DNA of 64,000 bases from contig JBEKEM010000004.1 in NCBI GenBank assembly GCA_050013835.1, positions 1-64,000 on the forward strand, in the 5' to 3' direction. Below the pieces are notes generated by a model that ran no database searches, was not told the origin of the DNA, and saw only the letters and a program-made list of their open reading frames with translations. A program made the position numbers and the translations under genes. Source of the DNA: Bog-793 sp050013835 (GTDB taxonomy: Bacteria > Actinomycetota > Acidimicrobiia > Acidimicrobiales > Bog-793). This document shows positions 17,038-25,273 of this stretch, one piece after another. Position 1 is the first letter of the stretch, and the number at the start of each line of letters is the position of its first letter.

Positions 17038-17487
17038 CTACGAGACCGAGCGTGCCCGCTCGAGGCGGCGCGGCTTCGGCATCTGGGCGGCGTGCGGGTG
17101 GTCGGGTCCCGCGTAGACCTTGAGCTTCGAGAGCATCTGGCGGCCGAGCGTGCCCTTCGGCATCATGCCGGCCACGGCGCGGCGCACGACCTCTTCGGGC
17201 TTGGTCGCGAGCAGGTTGGCGAAGGTCGTCGTCGTCAGCCCGCCCGGGTAGCCGCTGTGACGGTAGGAGAGCTTCTCCTCCGCCTTGCCCGCCGTGAGGG
17301 CAACCTTGGCGGCGTTCACGACGATAACGTGGTCTCCTGTGTCGACGTGGGGGGCGAAGATCGGCTTGTGCTTGCCGCGCAGGAGGCCGGCCACCTCGGT
17401 CGCCAGCCGACCGAGAACGAGGCCGTCGGCGTCGATGGTGTGCCACTCGCGAACGACATCGCTAGATTTCGGTGAGAACGTGCGCAC
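17038..17487 (-). CDS. rplM: 50S ribosomal protein L13
   Basis: A 149-residue early-assembly protein of the large subunit. The core runs from W15 (REWHTIDADGLVLGRLA) through the typical HSGYPGGL and MLPKGTLGR-like segment (here MMPKGTLGRQML), then KLKVYAGPDHPHAAQ. It starts at GTG 17485-17487 with AAGGAAG four to five bases upstream. In many actinobacteria it follows truA directly; here a glycan gene block separates them. Confidence 0.98.
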   Translation of the reverse strand: MRTFSPKSSDVVREWHTIDADGLVLGRLATEVAGLLRGKHKPIFAPHVDTGDHVIVVNAAKVALTAGKAEEKLSYRHSGYPGGLTTTTFANLLATKPEEVVRRAVAGMMPKGTLGRQMLSKLKVYAGPDHPHAAQMPKPRRLERARSVS

Positions 17488-17579
17488 AGCTCTTCCTTTG
17501 CCGGCGGCACACGCCGCAGGGTCGTCGAGAGGCCGATCGGTGCATCGCGGTCCGAAAATGCGCTCCTGGCCGGGTAACT

Positions 17580-17608
17580 AGGTTAGATGACCTGCTCGAA
17601 CGGCGCAA
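17580..17608 (-). promoter_or_regulatory. Possible rplM-rpsI promoter
   Basis: On the minus strand TTGCGC (17603-17608), 17 bases and TAACCT (17580-17585) lie about 95 bases upstream of rplM. The boxes are moderate matches to the housekeeping consensus. The site overlaps the first codons of the divergent unknown gene, as would suit a divergent control region. Sequence evidence only. Confidence 0.4.
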
Positions 17609-18405
17609 ACGACTCGGTCGGCAGCCGCGATCCCGCCTCCGGCCTGCACGCCGGCCCGCCGCCCGCCCACCGTGGAGCCACGAGGACGAAGGGGCCCGCC
17701 GTGTCGCGGGGCCGCAGAGCGGTCGCCGCGCCGTCGCCCGTCGCCGCGCCGCCGCCCGTCGCCGCGCCGCCCGACGCGGCAGTGGCGCCCGCCCCCGCGC
17801 CGATCTCCGACTCCTACGACGGCTGCGTCCACTCGCTCGCTGTTCGCCAGCGCGACCGGATCCTTGAACTCCTCGACGCGAGCACGGTGCTGTCGGACCG
17901 CGCCAAGCTCATCTACCAGTCGTTCACGCGCGCCGGGACGGCGTCGGCCGACTGGTACCTGACGACGGAGGTCGCCGAGCCCGACGACGGCGGCGGCCCG
18001 GGCCTCGGCAACCTCGTGCGCCGGCGGGCGAGCGAGGGCAGCCCGGTCGGCGAGGACGAGTTCCTCTTCGTCGCCGTCGTCTGCTCGTTCTTCTACCTCT
18101 TCGCCGTGATGGCCGATCGTGACCGTCTCTTGGCGGCGCGCACGTTCGTCGAGGAGATCGGCGCGCCCCCCGCCCTCGCCGATCTCGCCCACGAGCTCGA
18201 GCGCGTCTACCCGACGCGGCGCCATACCCTCCGACCGAGGGGGTCGCTCGCCGAGTACCTCGCCCTCGCCGACCTCCGGCTCGCCGAAGGCCTGGGAATC
18301 GACAACAGCCCCGGCCTCAGCACCGGCCAGGCGGCGAAGGTGACGGCGCGCTTCGAGACCCTCTACGTCGAGAACGTCCTCCCCGTCGTCGGCCTCGTCA
18401 GCTAA
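17587..18405 (+). CDS. Hypothetical protein, divergent from rplM
   Basis: A 272-residue protein I do not recognise, and one of few plus-strand genes here. Residues 1-75 are Pro/Ala rich with PVAAPP repeats and probably disordered. Residues about 76-272 look like a helical domain (QRDRILELLDASTVLSDRA, ADWYLTTEVAE, FLFVAVVCSFFYLFAVMADRD), with one hydrophobic stretch near 165-180 that may be a buried helix rather than a membrane span. The start may be ATG 17587 or GTG 17701, which would drop most of the low-complexity part. It converges on a glycosyltransferase gene 24 bases away, so a link to surface glycans is possible but unproven. Confidence 0.6.
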   Translation: MTCSNGANDSVGSRDPASGLHAGPPPAHRGATRTKGPAVSRGRRAVAAPSPVAAPPPVAAPPDAAVAPAPAPISDSYDGCVHSLAVRQRDRILELLDASTVLSDRAKLIYQSFTRAGTASADWYLTTEVAEPDDGGGPGLGNLVRRRASEGSPVGEDEFLFVAVVCSFFYLFAVMADRDRLLAARTFVEEIGAPPALADLAHELERVYPTRRHTLRPRGSLAEYLALADLRLAEGLGIDNSPGLSTGQAAKVTARFETLYVENVLPVVGLVS

Positions 18406-18421
18406 CCGGGGCCGCCCGGCC

Positions 18422-18448
18422 CGGCGGCGCTATCGGCGGGCGCCGCCG
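18422..18448. terminator. Hairpin between convergent genes
   Basis: CGGCGGCGC and GCGCCGCCG form a perfect 9-bp stem around a 9-base loop, between the plus-strand unknown gene and the end of the minus-strand glycosyltransferase (it overlaps that stop codon). It may end transcription from both sides, but there is no T run on either side, so this is a weak call. Confidence 0.3.
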
Positions 18449-19596
18449 ACGAGCGACTCAGCGAGCTCGAGGTGCTGGGATGCCACCACCTCGAAGCTCG
18501 CCTCACGACGGACGAACTCGCGCGCGGCGCGCCCCGCGGCACGCGCGGCCTCCCGATCGGCGATCACGTCCCGCATCGCCTGGACGAGCGCCGCCTGCTC
18601 GGCCTCACCGACGGGCACCCGCCAGCAGTAGCGGGGATCCAGCTCCCGGTTCTGGGGGACGTCTGAGGCGATCACGATGCGGCCGATCCCGAAAGCACGC
18701 ATCATCGGCCCGCTCGTCTCGCCGACGGTCGGCCAGCGCAGGCCGATCGTGGCGTCGGCCCCGGCCATGAGCCGCGTGAGAACGTCCGCCGGCACGTCGG
18801 TCGCCACCCGCACCGCGTCGGCGACCCCGGCGGCTGCCGCGCGCAGGCGGGCGACGACAGTGCCCTCGCTGTCGTCCCGGCCGCAGATGACGAGCCGGGT
18901 GCGGGGGAAGTCGGCGTGCACGGCGGTGAAGGCCGCGACCACGCGCTCGGTCCGCTTCGGCGCCGTGATGCCGCCGAACACGCCGAAGGTGACGGTGGAT
19001 TCGTCCGGCGTCCCCTCCTCCTCGCCGTCGATGACGGCCGCGGGGTGGTGACGGTGCACGATCGTCGCGGCCGGATGGCGGCGGGCGAGCATGTCCCGGG
19101 CCCAGTCGCTGTGCACGATCGTCGCCGCGCTCGCCTCGACGAGACGCCGGCTGAGCGGCAGCCGGAGCCAGTCCACCTCGACGTGGTCGTCGACGTAGCA
19201 CACCGGCCAGGACCGGCCCACCTCCGGGGTGTCAAAGAGGGCCTCGTCGCGAAACAGCGTCGAGGCGTACCCGCCGCAGAGGTCGTGGTGGAAGCCCGGG
19301 AGCGCCGGGTCGTGCAGCACGAGGACACCGGGACGGGCCTGGATCGGGCCGTACATGTAGCCGTGAAAGCGGGCGTGGTTGCCGAAGTGGTAGAAGTCGA
19401 GGTCCACGCGCCGCGCGTCGTAGCCGGACCGTCCCACGATCTCGACGCCGGCGGGGGCGATCGCCGTCGATTGCGCCCCGTCGCGCACGACGGCGACGAC
19501 CTCGGCGTGGCGGGCGAGCTGACCGAGCAGGGCTGCGACGTAGTCGGCGATCCCGCTGCGCTGCGGGGGCAGCGGAGCCCAGACGGCGATCCTCAA
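18430..19596 (-). CDS. Glycosyltransferase, GT-B fold (GT4-like)
   Basis: A 388-residue protein beginning LRIAVWAPLPPQRSGIADY, the usual GT4 N-terminal strand and glycine-rich turn. It continues with LVLHDPALPGFHHDL, IVHSDWARDML (acceptor-domain end) and FGVFGGITAPKR, the start of the nucleotide-sugar domain. The donor site is atypical: WPTVGETSGPMMRAFGIGRIVIASD replaces the usual EGFG...EAMA pattern, though Glu is kept. It is a close relative of the N-terminal half of the protein at 20313-22718. The TTG start (19594-19596) overlaps the upstream stop as TTGA. Sugar and acceptor are unknown. Confidence 0.75.
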   Translation of the reverse strand: MRIAVWAPLPPQRSGIADYVAALLGQLARHAEVVAVVRDGAQSTAIAPAGVEIVGRSGYDARRVDLDFYHFGNHARFHGYMYGPIQARPGVLVLHDPALPGFHHDLCGGYASTLFRDEALFDTPEVGRSWPVCYVDDHVEVDWLRLPLSRRLVEASAATIVHSDWARDMLARRHPAATIVHRHHPAAVIDGEEEGTPDESTVTFGVFGGITAPKRTERVVAAFTAVHADFPRTRLVICGRDDSEGTVVARLRAAAAGVADAVRVATDVPADVLTRLMAGADATIGLRWPTVGETSGPMMRAFGIGRIVIASDVPQNRELDPRYCWRVPVGEAEQAALVQAMRDVIADREAARAAGRAAREFVRREASFEVVASQHLELAESLVGGARR

Positions 19597-20198
19597 AGTC
19601 GGGCGTCCCCGTCGGCAGCGGTGGCGGGGGGAGGCAAGTCGGTGCCCGCCCGGTCGGCGATCTCCCGCAGTTCGTCCTGGAAGGCGTCGCACGCCTCGCG
19701 GACGATCTCGTGGGCGTGCCGCTGGGCGAGCTCGACCTCTTCGTGGACGAGACCGCGGTCGACAGAATCCTCTTCGTAGCGCTGGCACAGCTCGTCGTAG
19801 CGCCGGCAGAGCTCGTCGAAGCGCCGGCAGAGCTCGTCGAAGCGCGCCTCCTGCGCCTCAACACGCTCGACGATGCCTGCGGTCCGGGACTCGAACCCGC
19901 CCTCGACCACGTCGAGGCGCGCAAGCAGCTCGCCGAGGCGCCCGCTGAGCGCGACGAGCTGCGCCGTCGCCGCTTCGCCGAGCGCGGCCGTCTGGGCGAC
20001 GAGCGAATCTCGGACGCTGACGAGCTCGACGAGCAGCTCGCGGTTGTACTCGACCTGATGCCGGACGAGCGGGCCGCCGAGCCGGGCGACGACCCGCCGG
20101 GTGAGGCGATGGCGCTCGCCGCGCCCTGCCGGCAGTCCGAGGCCGGCGTGCTCGTTGAGCGACGCCCAGTTCGACTCCGCCGTGCCCGGTTCGCTCAC
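19593..20198 (-). CDS. Coiled-coil protein of the glycosyltransferase block
   Basis: A 201-residue, mostly helical protein with no enzyme motif. Residues about 20-65 (RRVVARLGGPLVRHQVEYNRELLVEL) resemble the N-terminus of the neighbouring methyltransferase. Residues about 80-150 are a continuous coiled coil including three near-identical heptads, RFDELCR, RFDELCR, RYDELCQ, each ending in Cys. The tail is acidic, then Pro/Ala. GTG 20196-20198 is chosen because AAGGAG sits six bases upstream; the GTG one codon earlier is too close. It probably acts as a scaffold or length-setting partner for the adjacent transferases; this role is inferred. Confidence 0.7.
   Translation of the reverse strand: MSEPGTAESNWASLNEHAGLGLPAGRGERHRLTRRVVARLGGPLVRHQVEYNRELLVELVSVRDSLVAQTAALGEAATAQLVALSGRLGELLARLDVVEGGFESRTAGIVERVEAQEARFDELCRRFDELCRRYDELCQRYEEDSVDRGLVHEEVELAQRHAHEIVREACDAFQDELREIADRAGTDLPPPATAADGDARL
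19780..19842. repeat. Three 21-bp tandem repeats in the coiled-coil gene
   Basis: Three consecutive 21-bp units (19780-19800, 19801-19821, 19822-19842). The last two are identical and the first differs at three positions. Each unit encodes exactly one coiled-coil heptad (R-F/Y-D-E-L-C-R/Q), so adding or losing a unit would change rod length by one heptad without a frame shift. Confidence 0.9.
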
Positions 20199-20312
20199 CA
20201 CTCGCTCCTTGCCTCGTCCGGGGCGGTCGCTGTCCCGGATCTTCCCGCACACTATTGACCGGGGGCGTCGCCGGCCACGCCCCTCCCGCCTGGCGGGGCC
20301 CGCCGGCCGCCC

Positions 20313-22718
20313 TCAGACCCGGACGAGGGGGGGTTCGGGAGGGATCCGTGTGGGCCCGCCCTCCGGACGCCGGCCGAGCTGGGCGGGAACGCCCCCCCGC
20401 TCCAACAGCAGCCGCATCTGCTCGCCGAGGGGGCCGCTGGCGCACTTCTCCCGGATCGTCCGGGCGGCCGCCTGACCCAGGCGTCGCCGGAGAGCCTCGC
20501 TGGCGAACAGCTGGCGCATCCGACGCGCCGCCTCGTCGATGTCCGGATCCGCCCACCACTCCCCCGGGCGGTAGACCTTCTCGGTCTGGCGGTTGAAGCG
20601 GAGCTCTCCAGAGTCGATCTGCGCCATGCGGTAGCCGATGGGGCAGCTGTTGGAGACGGTCATGAAGTCCATGTTCCCCGAGTACGCCGTCCCGATCACC
20701 GGCTTGCCGAAGTACATCGCCTCGGCCAGTCCCATCCCGAACCCCTCCGCGCGGTGCAACGAGACGTAGACGTCGCACAGGGCGGTGAGCGCGTTCACGT
20801 CCTCGGGCCTGAGGTCGGCGTCGATCACCGTCCCGCCGACGAGGTCGACGGCGGACCGCAGCGCCGCCCCCGCCTCCGGGTAGCGGCCGAGGTTGATCGT
20901 CTTCATGACGAGGTGGACGCGCGCCGCGCGTTCGGCGGGGGTGAACGCCCGGCGGTAGGCCTCGATCACCCCGCGGGGGTTCTTGCGGGCCAGTGTGGAG
21001 GACACATCGAAGTGGAAGAAGAAAAGGCAGCGGTCCTCGGGCAGCCCGAAATCGCCGCGGCTCGCGGCCGTGTTGGCGACCGGCTCGACGACACACGGCA
21101 CGATCGCGATCGGCTTCGTCGTGTGGCGACGGAACGTCTCGGCGACAAAGCTGCTCGCAACCCAGATCTCGTCCACCCGGTCGAGCTGCTCCCGGAAGGC
21201 GGGTGGGATGCTGACCTGCTCCCAGTGCCAGTAGGCGACGATGCGACGGGGCCGGGCGAGCGGGTGGAGGTACTCCTCGGGCACGACGGTGAACTCGTTC
21301 ACGTTGAGGAACCACAGGTCGACGTCGTGCGGGCGGCCTCTCGGCAGCGACCGCAGCCGGGCGGGGAACCGCTGTGGGTCGCGCGGGGCCCCGTAGTCGA
21401 AGTCCTCCACCGCCACCTCCACCCCGGCGTCGAGAATCGCCCCGACGCAGCGGCGGCCCGCCTCGGCAAGCCCCGTCGTCGCCGCCCAGCTGCCGATGGC
21501 GTTGACGGCTGCCCTCGGGCGTACGACGATGCCCGGCGCGCCGCTCCCGGCCGTCTGGCGCCGTGCCGCGCCGGACTCGAGGAGCTCGGCGTAGTTGGCG
21601 GCCAGGAAGTCGGGCTGCAGGGTCGGCCGCACGAGCTCGGCCGCCGCCCGGCCGGACTCGCGCAGCTCCTCCGGGTCGGCCGCGGCACGGCGCATCGTCG
21701 CGGCGAGGGCGCCCATCTCCCAGGGCGGGTTGGTCGGGACGAGCCAGCAGGAGCGCGCGCTCAGCTCCCGGTACTGGGGCGAGTCGCTGGCGATGACGGT
21801 CCGGCCGCTGGCGAGCGCCGCCACGACCGCCTCGCGCATCCTGCCGGCGGTGGGCCAGGTGAGGTCGACGAGCACGTCGCAGCGCCGTAGCACCCCCGGC
21901 AGGCCACCGCCGGCCGAGAGGCGGCCGACCGCCGTGGCGGCACCGTCGAGCCCCGAGTCGCGCACGAGGTCGGCAACCGTGGCGTCGGCGCGCGCGTCGT
22001 CCGCCGCCCCGAGCACCAGCCGGGTCCCGGCGAACTCCCGTTGGATTTCGCGGAACACCTCGACGAGGCACGCGAGCCACGACCGGTCCTCGTGACCCCC
22101 GACCGCGCCGAAGACCGTCGCGCCGGCGCCCTCGCGGGCCTGGACCGAAGGATCAAGCCTCACGGTCGGGGGCGCACAGACGACGCTCGCCCGTGGTGAG
22201 CGGCGGGAGAGCTCCTCGGCGGCCCACGCACTGTGCACGACGCAGAGCAGGCTCGCCTCGACGAGACGCCGCGACATGAGCAGCTCGAGCGGGTCGAGTT
22301 CCGCCTCGTCTCCGGCGCCGCCCGCCCCGTCGGGGCCCGGCGCGACCACCCGGTTGTGGGCCACCTCGGCGCAAAAGACGGTCCCCTCCGCCCCGCCGCC
22401 GAGGCGGAGGTAGAAATCGAGGAGCGCCGGGTCCTCGAGCAGGAGGATCCCCGGGCGCTGCAGCGCCGCGCCGTGCGCGAAGCCGTGCGCGGCGGCGTCG
22501 TTGCCCATCCGGTAGACGTCGATGTCGACGCCGTCCGGCCGGTAGTCCGAAGCGGCGATGACGCCGACGCGGTCGGGGACCTCGGCCGAGCCGGCCAGGT
22601 CGTCGCGCGTCACGGCCACGACCTCGGCGTCGTGCGCCAAAAGCTCCAGCAGGAACGGCGCGTTGCGGGCGACCTCGCCGGCTACCGGCGGCAGCGGCGT
22701 CCAGACGGCGACCCTCAC
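20313..22718 (-). CDS. Two-domain glycosyltransferase (GT4-like fusion)
   Basis: An 801-residue protein with two GT-B modules. Module 1 (about 1-400) begins VRVAVWTPLPPVAGE and follows the single glycosyltransferase at 18430-19596 closely (LLEDPALLDFYL, LLMSRRLVEASLLCVVHSAWA, VFGAVGGHEDRS). Module 2 (about 415-790) has VAYWHWEQVSIP, EIWVASSFVAE, LFFFHFDVSSTLARKNPRGVI and a full donor signature, HRAEGFGMGLAEAMYFGKPVIGT, with the E-x7-E pair. No signal peptide or membrane segment is seen, so it should work at the cytoplasmic face. The start is GTG 22716-22718. Bifunctional polymerases in glycan clusters often have this layout. Confidence 0.8.
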   Translation of the reverse strand: MRVAVWTPLPPVAGEVARNAPFLLELLAHDAEVVAVTRDDLAGSAEVPDRVGVIAASDYRPDGVDIDVYRMGNDAAAHGFAHGAALQRPGILLLEDPALLDFYLRLGGGAEGTVFCAEVAHNRVVAPGPDGAGGAGDEAELDPLELLMSRRLVEASLLCVVHSAWAAEELSRRSPRASVVCAPPTVRLDPSVQAREGAGATVFGAVGGHEDRSWLACLVEVFREIQREFAGTRLVLGAADDARADATVADLVRDSGLDGAATAVGRLSAGGGLPGVLRRCDVLVDLTWPTAGRMREAVVAALASGRTVIASDSPQYRELSARSCWLVPTNPPWEMGALAATMRRAAADPEELRESGRAAAELVRPTLQPDFLAANYAELLESGAARRQTAGSGAPGIVVRPRAAVNAIGSWAATTGLAEAGRRCVGAILDAGVEVAVEDFDYGAPRDPQRFPARLRSLPRGRPHDVDLWFLNVNEFTVVPEEYLHPLARPRRIVAYWHWEQVSIPPAFREQLDRVDEIWVASSFVAETFRRHTTKPIAIVPCVVEPVANTAASRGDFGLPEDRCLFFFHFDVSSTLARKNPRGVIEAYRRAFTPAERAARVHLVMKTINLGRYPEAGAALRSAVDLVGGTVIDADLRPEDVNALTALCDVYVSLHRAEGFGMGLAEAMYFGKPVIGTAYSGNMDFMTVSNSCPIGYRMAQIDSGELRFNRQTEKVYRPGEWWADPDIDEAARRMRQLFASEALRRRLGQAAARTIREKCASGPLGEQMRLLLERGGVPAQLGRRPEGGPTRIPPEPPLVRV

Positions 22719-22740
22719 ATGGGCCCTTCGCGGGAAAACG

Positions 22741-23928
22741 TCACGGACGGCGCGCGATGACGGCGTAGTCCGGCGCGTCGAAAAGGCGCGGGCCGACGAG
22801 GTCGAGGATCCGCCGGACGTCGTCGGACCACGGCTCGCCGGCCGCCACGGGCTCCAGCCGGGGGGCGTCGTCGCGGGCCAGCCGACGCACCTCGACCGAA
22901 GTGAAGCCCCGCGCCTCGACGAGGAAAGCGAGCAGCTCCGGCGGTATCGGCTGGCGGCGGGTCGGGTCGAGGTAGAACGACGAGGACCCGACGACGAGGT
23001 TCCCCGGATTCGGCGTCTCGAGGACGAGCGCCCCACCGGGCTCGATCGCCCGCACCGCGAGGTCGAGCAGTTCGATGAGCCGCTCCAGCGGGAGGTGCGC
23101 CACGAGCTGGATCGCCGTGACCGCCCGCAGGCTGTGCTCCTTGAGCTCCGCGAGGTGCGCCGTCGCCTCGGCGTGCCGCACGTCCAGGCCGGCCGCCGTT
23201 CCGCTCTTCACGTAGTACAGGTTCGTCTCGACGCCGTAGCAGGCGACGCCCGCCTCGGTGAGCAGCTCGATCAGCTCGCCCCGCCCGCAGCCGAGGTCGA
23301 CGACCGGGAGGGCGGAGTCGACGGCCAGGATGTCCGCCACGTACGGGCGCATCCGCTCCTTGACCGCCTCCCGCGGCCCCCGGAACGCCTCGGCGAAGGC
23401 GGCGTAGAGGTTGTCGAAGGCGCCCGGCAGCTCGGCGAGCTCCTCGGCGGGTGGTACCTCGGGCAGGCTGTGCCGGACCCGGTCGAGCACCAGGTCGACC
23501 TGGGCGAGGCGGATCTCGTCCCGCTCGAGGCGGGCGCCCATCTCGGCGAGGCGCGGGCGGAGCTCGCCGTTCGCCGCCGCGGCCTCCTCCATCTCGGCGC
23601 GCAGCTGCAGCACGAGCTCCCCGAGCTCGCTGCGGATCATGCCGACGGCGTCGTTCAGGCGGGCGAAGGACTGCTGGTGGATGAGCTCGACCTGCTCGCG
23701 CAGCACGTCCCGGTCCCACAGCACGTCGAGGAGGATGTCGTCGTGCCGCAGCAGCTCGCCGACCACCTCCCAGTTGAGATCGACCTGGTTGCGCAGCATC
23801 GGCCAGCACAGCCGGGCCACCATCCGCCTGAGGAGGCGCCCGCTGGCGCCCCGGGGCACCGGGAGCCCGAAGTTCGCCTTGGCCCGCATCGAGTCGTACC
23901 GCTCCGGGGGCGACGGTGGACGGGGCAT
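22741..23928 (-). CDS. SAM-dependent methyltransferase with N-terminal coiled coil
   Basis: A 395-residue protein. Residues about 20-190 are helical: RRMVARLCWPMLRNQVDLNWEVVGELL, then long coiled-coil stretches (ELGELVLQLRAEMEE, RLAEMGARLERDEI). The C-terminal half is a class I methyltransferase with motif I VVDLGCGRGELIELL, an acidic end of strand 2 (GVETN) and the later GGALVLETPNPGNL. Its likely role is capping or decorating a glycan made by the adjacent transferases. ATG 23926-23928 is chosen because GGAGGA lies six bases upstream; an ATG two codons earlier overlaps that site. It ends 22 bases before the double glycosyltransferase. Confidence 0.82.
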   Translation of the reverse strand: MPRPPSPPERYDSMRAKANFGLPVPRGASGRLLRRMVARLCWPMLRNQVDLNWEVVGELLRHDDILLDVLWDRDVLREQVELIHQQSFARLNDAVGMIRSELGELVLQLRAEMEEAAAANGELRPRLAEMGARLERDEIRLAQVDLVLDRVRHSLPEVPPAEELAELPGAFDNLYAAFAEAFRGPREAVKERMRPYVADILAVDSALPVVDLGCGRGELIELLTEAGVACYGVETNLYYVKSGTAAGLDVRHAEATAHLAELKEHSLRAVTAIQLVAHLPLERLIELLDLAVRAIEPGGALVLETPNPGNLVVGSSSFYLDPTRRQPIPPELLAFLVEARGFTSVEVRRLARDDAPRLEPVAAGEPWSDDVRRILDLVGPRLFDAPDYAVIARRP

Positions 23929-24071
23929 CAGCATTCCTCCCGGGTGGTTCCAGACGCCGACGGGCGTCACGTGCGAGCGAAGCCTAACGTGCCCGCCCGG
24001 CGCGGGGCGGGTGGCCGCGGGCGTCGGCGGCGCAGTGAGCCGGTCCTGTCGGCGGGCCTGCCGGTTCGGGA

Positions 24072-24308
24072 CTACGAAGTCGGGGGCCGGCGGTGACGGG
24101 CGCGCCAGCGCAGCGGGTGCACGAACCAGTAGAAGTTGAACGTCCAGCCCCAACCGAAGCTCTTCGGCGGGAAAAGGCGCGGCTCGTCGGGGTTCCACAT
24201 CCGCGACTTGGCGCGCGCGACCGTCGGCTCCCGCACGTCGTAGGGCACACCGAGGAACTGCCCGGTCCCCTTCTCCCCGGCCTGTTCCTCTTCGGGTTCC
24301 TCGTCCAC
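24072..24308 (-). CDS. DUF5808 domain protein
   Basis: A small protein of 78 residues from GTG 24306-24308, or 89 from ATG 24339-24341. The GTG is preferred because GGAGGT precedes it closely. After an acidic start (DEEPEEEQ) comes the DUF5808 core: FLGVPYD, then MWNPDEPRLFPPKSFGWGWTFNFY and HPLRWR. The domain is found in small actinobacterial proteins and at the ends of membrane proteins; no function is established. It lies between the glycan block and truA. Confidence 0.7.
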   Translation of the reverse strand: MDEEPEEEQAGEKGTGQFLGVPYDVREPTVARAKSRMWNPDEPRLFPPKSFGWGWTFNFYWFVHPLRWRARHRRPPTS

Positions 24309-24379
24309 GCCCACCTCCAAACTCGTGCGGCGACTAACCATCCCGCCCCGGTCGGGGCGTTGCGAGGACCCCCACCCCG

Positions 24380-25264
24380 TCAGCACCACGTCCCGGTGAG
24401 CGCGTCCGGATACCGCACGGCGACGAGGCAGAGACCCCCCGGCGGGGCGGGCGACGGCGCCCCCGCCCGCGAGCCGACGGCGAGCAGGGCGACGAGGTCG
24501 CTCGGGCGCAGCCGGCCCGCGCCGACGGCGACGAGGGCACCGACGATCGAGCGCACCATCTGGTGGCAGAAGGCGTCGGCCTCGATCTCGAAACGCAGCA
24601 GACCCCCTCCCGCCTCGATGAGGCGGGCCGCGGCGACCCGGCGCACGATCGGGCCGCCGGGCCATTTTGGTGGCCGCCGGCAAAAGGAGGCGAAATCGTG
24701 CTCACCGAGGAGCGCGTCGGCGGCGAGCCGCATCGGCGCCACCTCCACCGGACCCTCCAGATGCCAGACGGCCCCGCGCCGCAGCGGATCGGGCCGGCAG
24801 CCCACCTCGAGGTCGTAGCGGTAGCGGCGGGCGGTGGCCGACTTGCGGGCGTCGAAGCCCTCCGGGGCGACGAGAGCCCGCCAGACGGCCGTCTCCGGGC
24901 CGAGCTGGTGCGAGAGCGCCTCGGCGAGCCGGGACAGCTCCGTCCCCGGGGTGGGGCCCTCCTCGGGGCAGTAACCGGCGAGGAAGGCGTGGGCGAGGTC
25001 GACGTGGACGACCTGGGCCGTCGCGTGGACGCCGGAGTCGGTCCTCCCGGCACAGGTGATGGCGACGGGCCGCCCGCTCATCTTCTCCAACGCGCAGCCG
25101 AGCTCGCCGCCGACCGTGCGCTGCCCGGGCTGGACGGCGAAGCCGTGGTAGCCGGAGCCGTCGTAGGCGAGGCCGAGGGCGACCCGGCGGGTCGGTGCCA
25201 CGAGGCCGTCCGGGGCGACGCGGGGCTCGGCGACGGTTCCGGGGCCGTCGGCTCGGTCGCCCAC
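24380..25264 (-). CDS. truA: tRNA pseudouridine(38-40) synthase TruA
   Basis: A 294-residue enzyme that makes pseudouridine at positions 38-40 of many tRNA anticodon stems. The catalytic Asp is in AGRTDSGVHA near residues 72-81, and LAYDGSGYHGFAVQPGQRTV near 31-50 is the conserved N-terminal stretch; FCHQMVRSIVGAL towards the end is also typical. The first 25 residues are extra. The start GTG 25262-25264 lies nine bases after the rplQ stop, the usual rpoA-rplQ-truA order. Confidence 0.96.
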   Translation of the reverse strand: MGDRADGPGTVAEPRVAPDGLVAPTRRVALGLAYDGSGYHGFAVQPGQRTVGGELGCALEKMSGRPVAITCAGRTDSGVHATAQVVHVDLAHAFLAGYCPEEGPTPGTELSRLAEALSHQLGPETAVWRALVAPEGFDARKSATARRYRYDLEVGCRPDPLRRGAVWHLEGPVEVAPMRLAADALLGEHDFASFCRRPPKWPGGPIVRRVAAARLIEAGGGLLRFEIEADAFCHQMVRSIVGALVAVGAGRLRPSDLVALLAVGSRAGAPSPAPPGGLCLVAVRYPDALTGTWC

Positions 25265-25273
25265 GGCGGCGGG

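Noticed and set aside
17578..18225. A 215-codon minus-strand frame opposite the unknown gene
   Set aside because: Val/Gly/Arg-rich with no ordered pattern; the plus-strand product looks like a folded helical protein.
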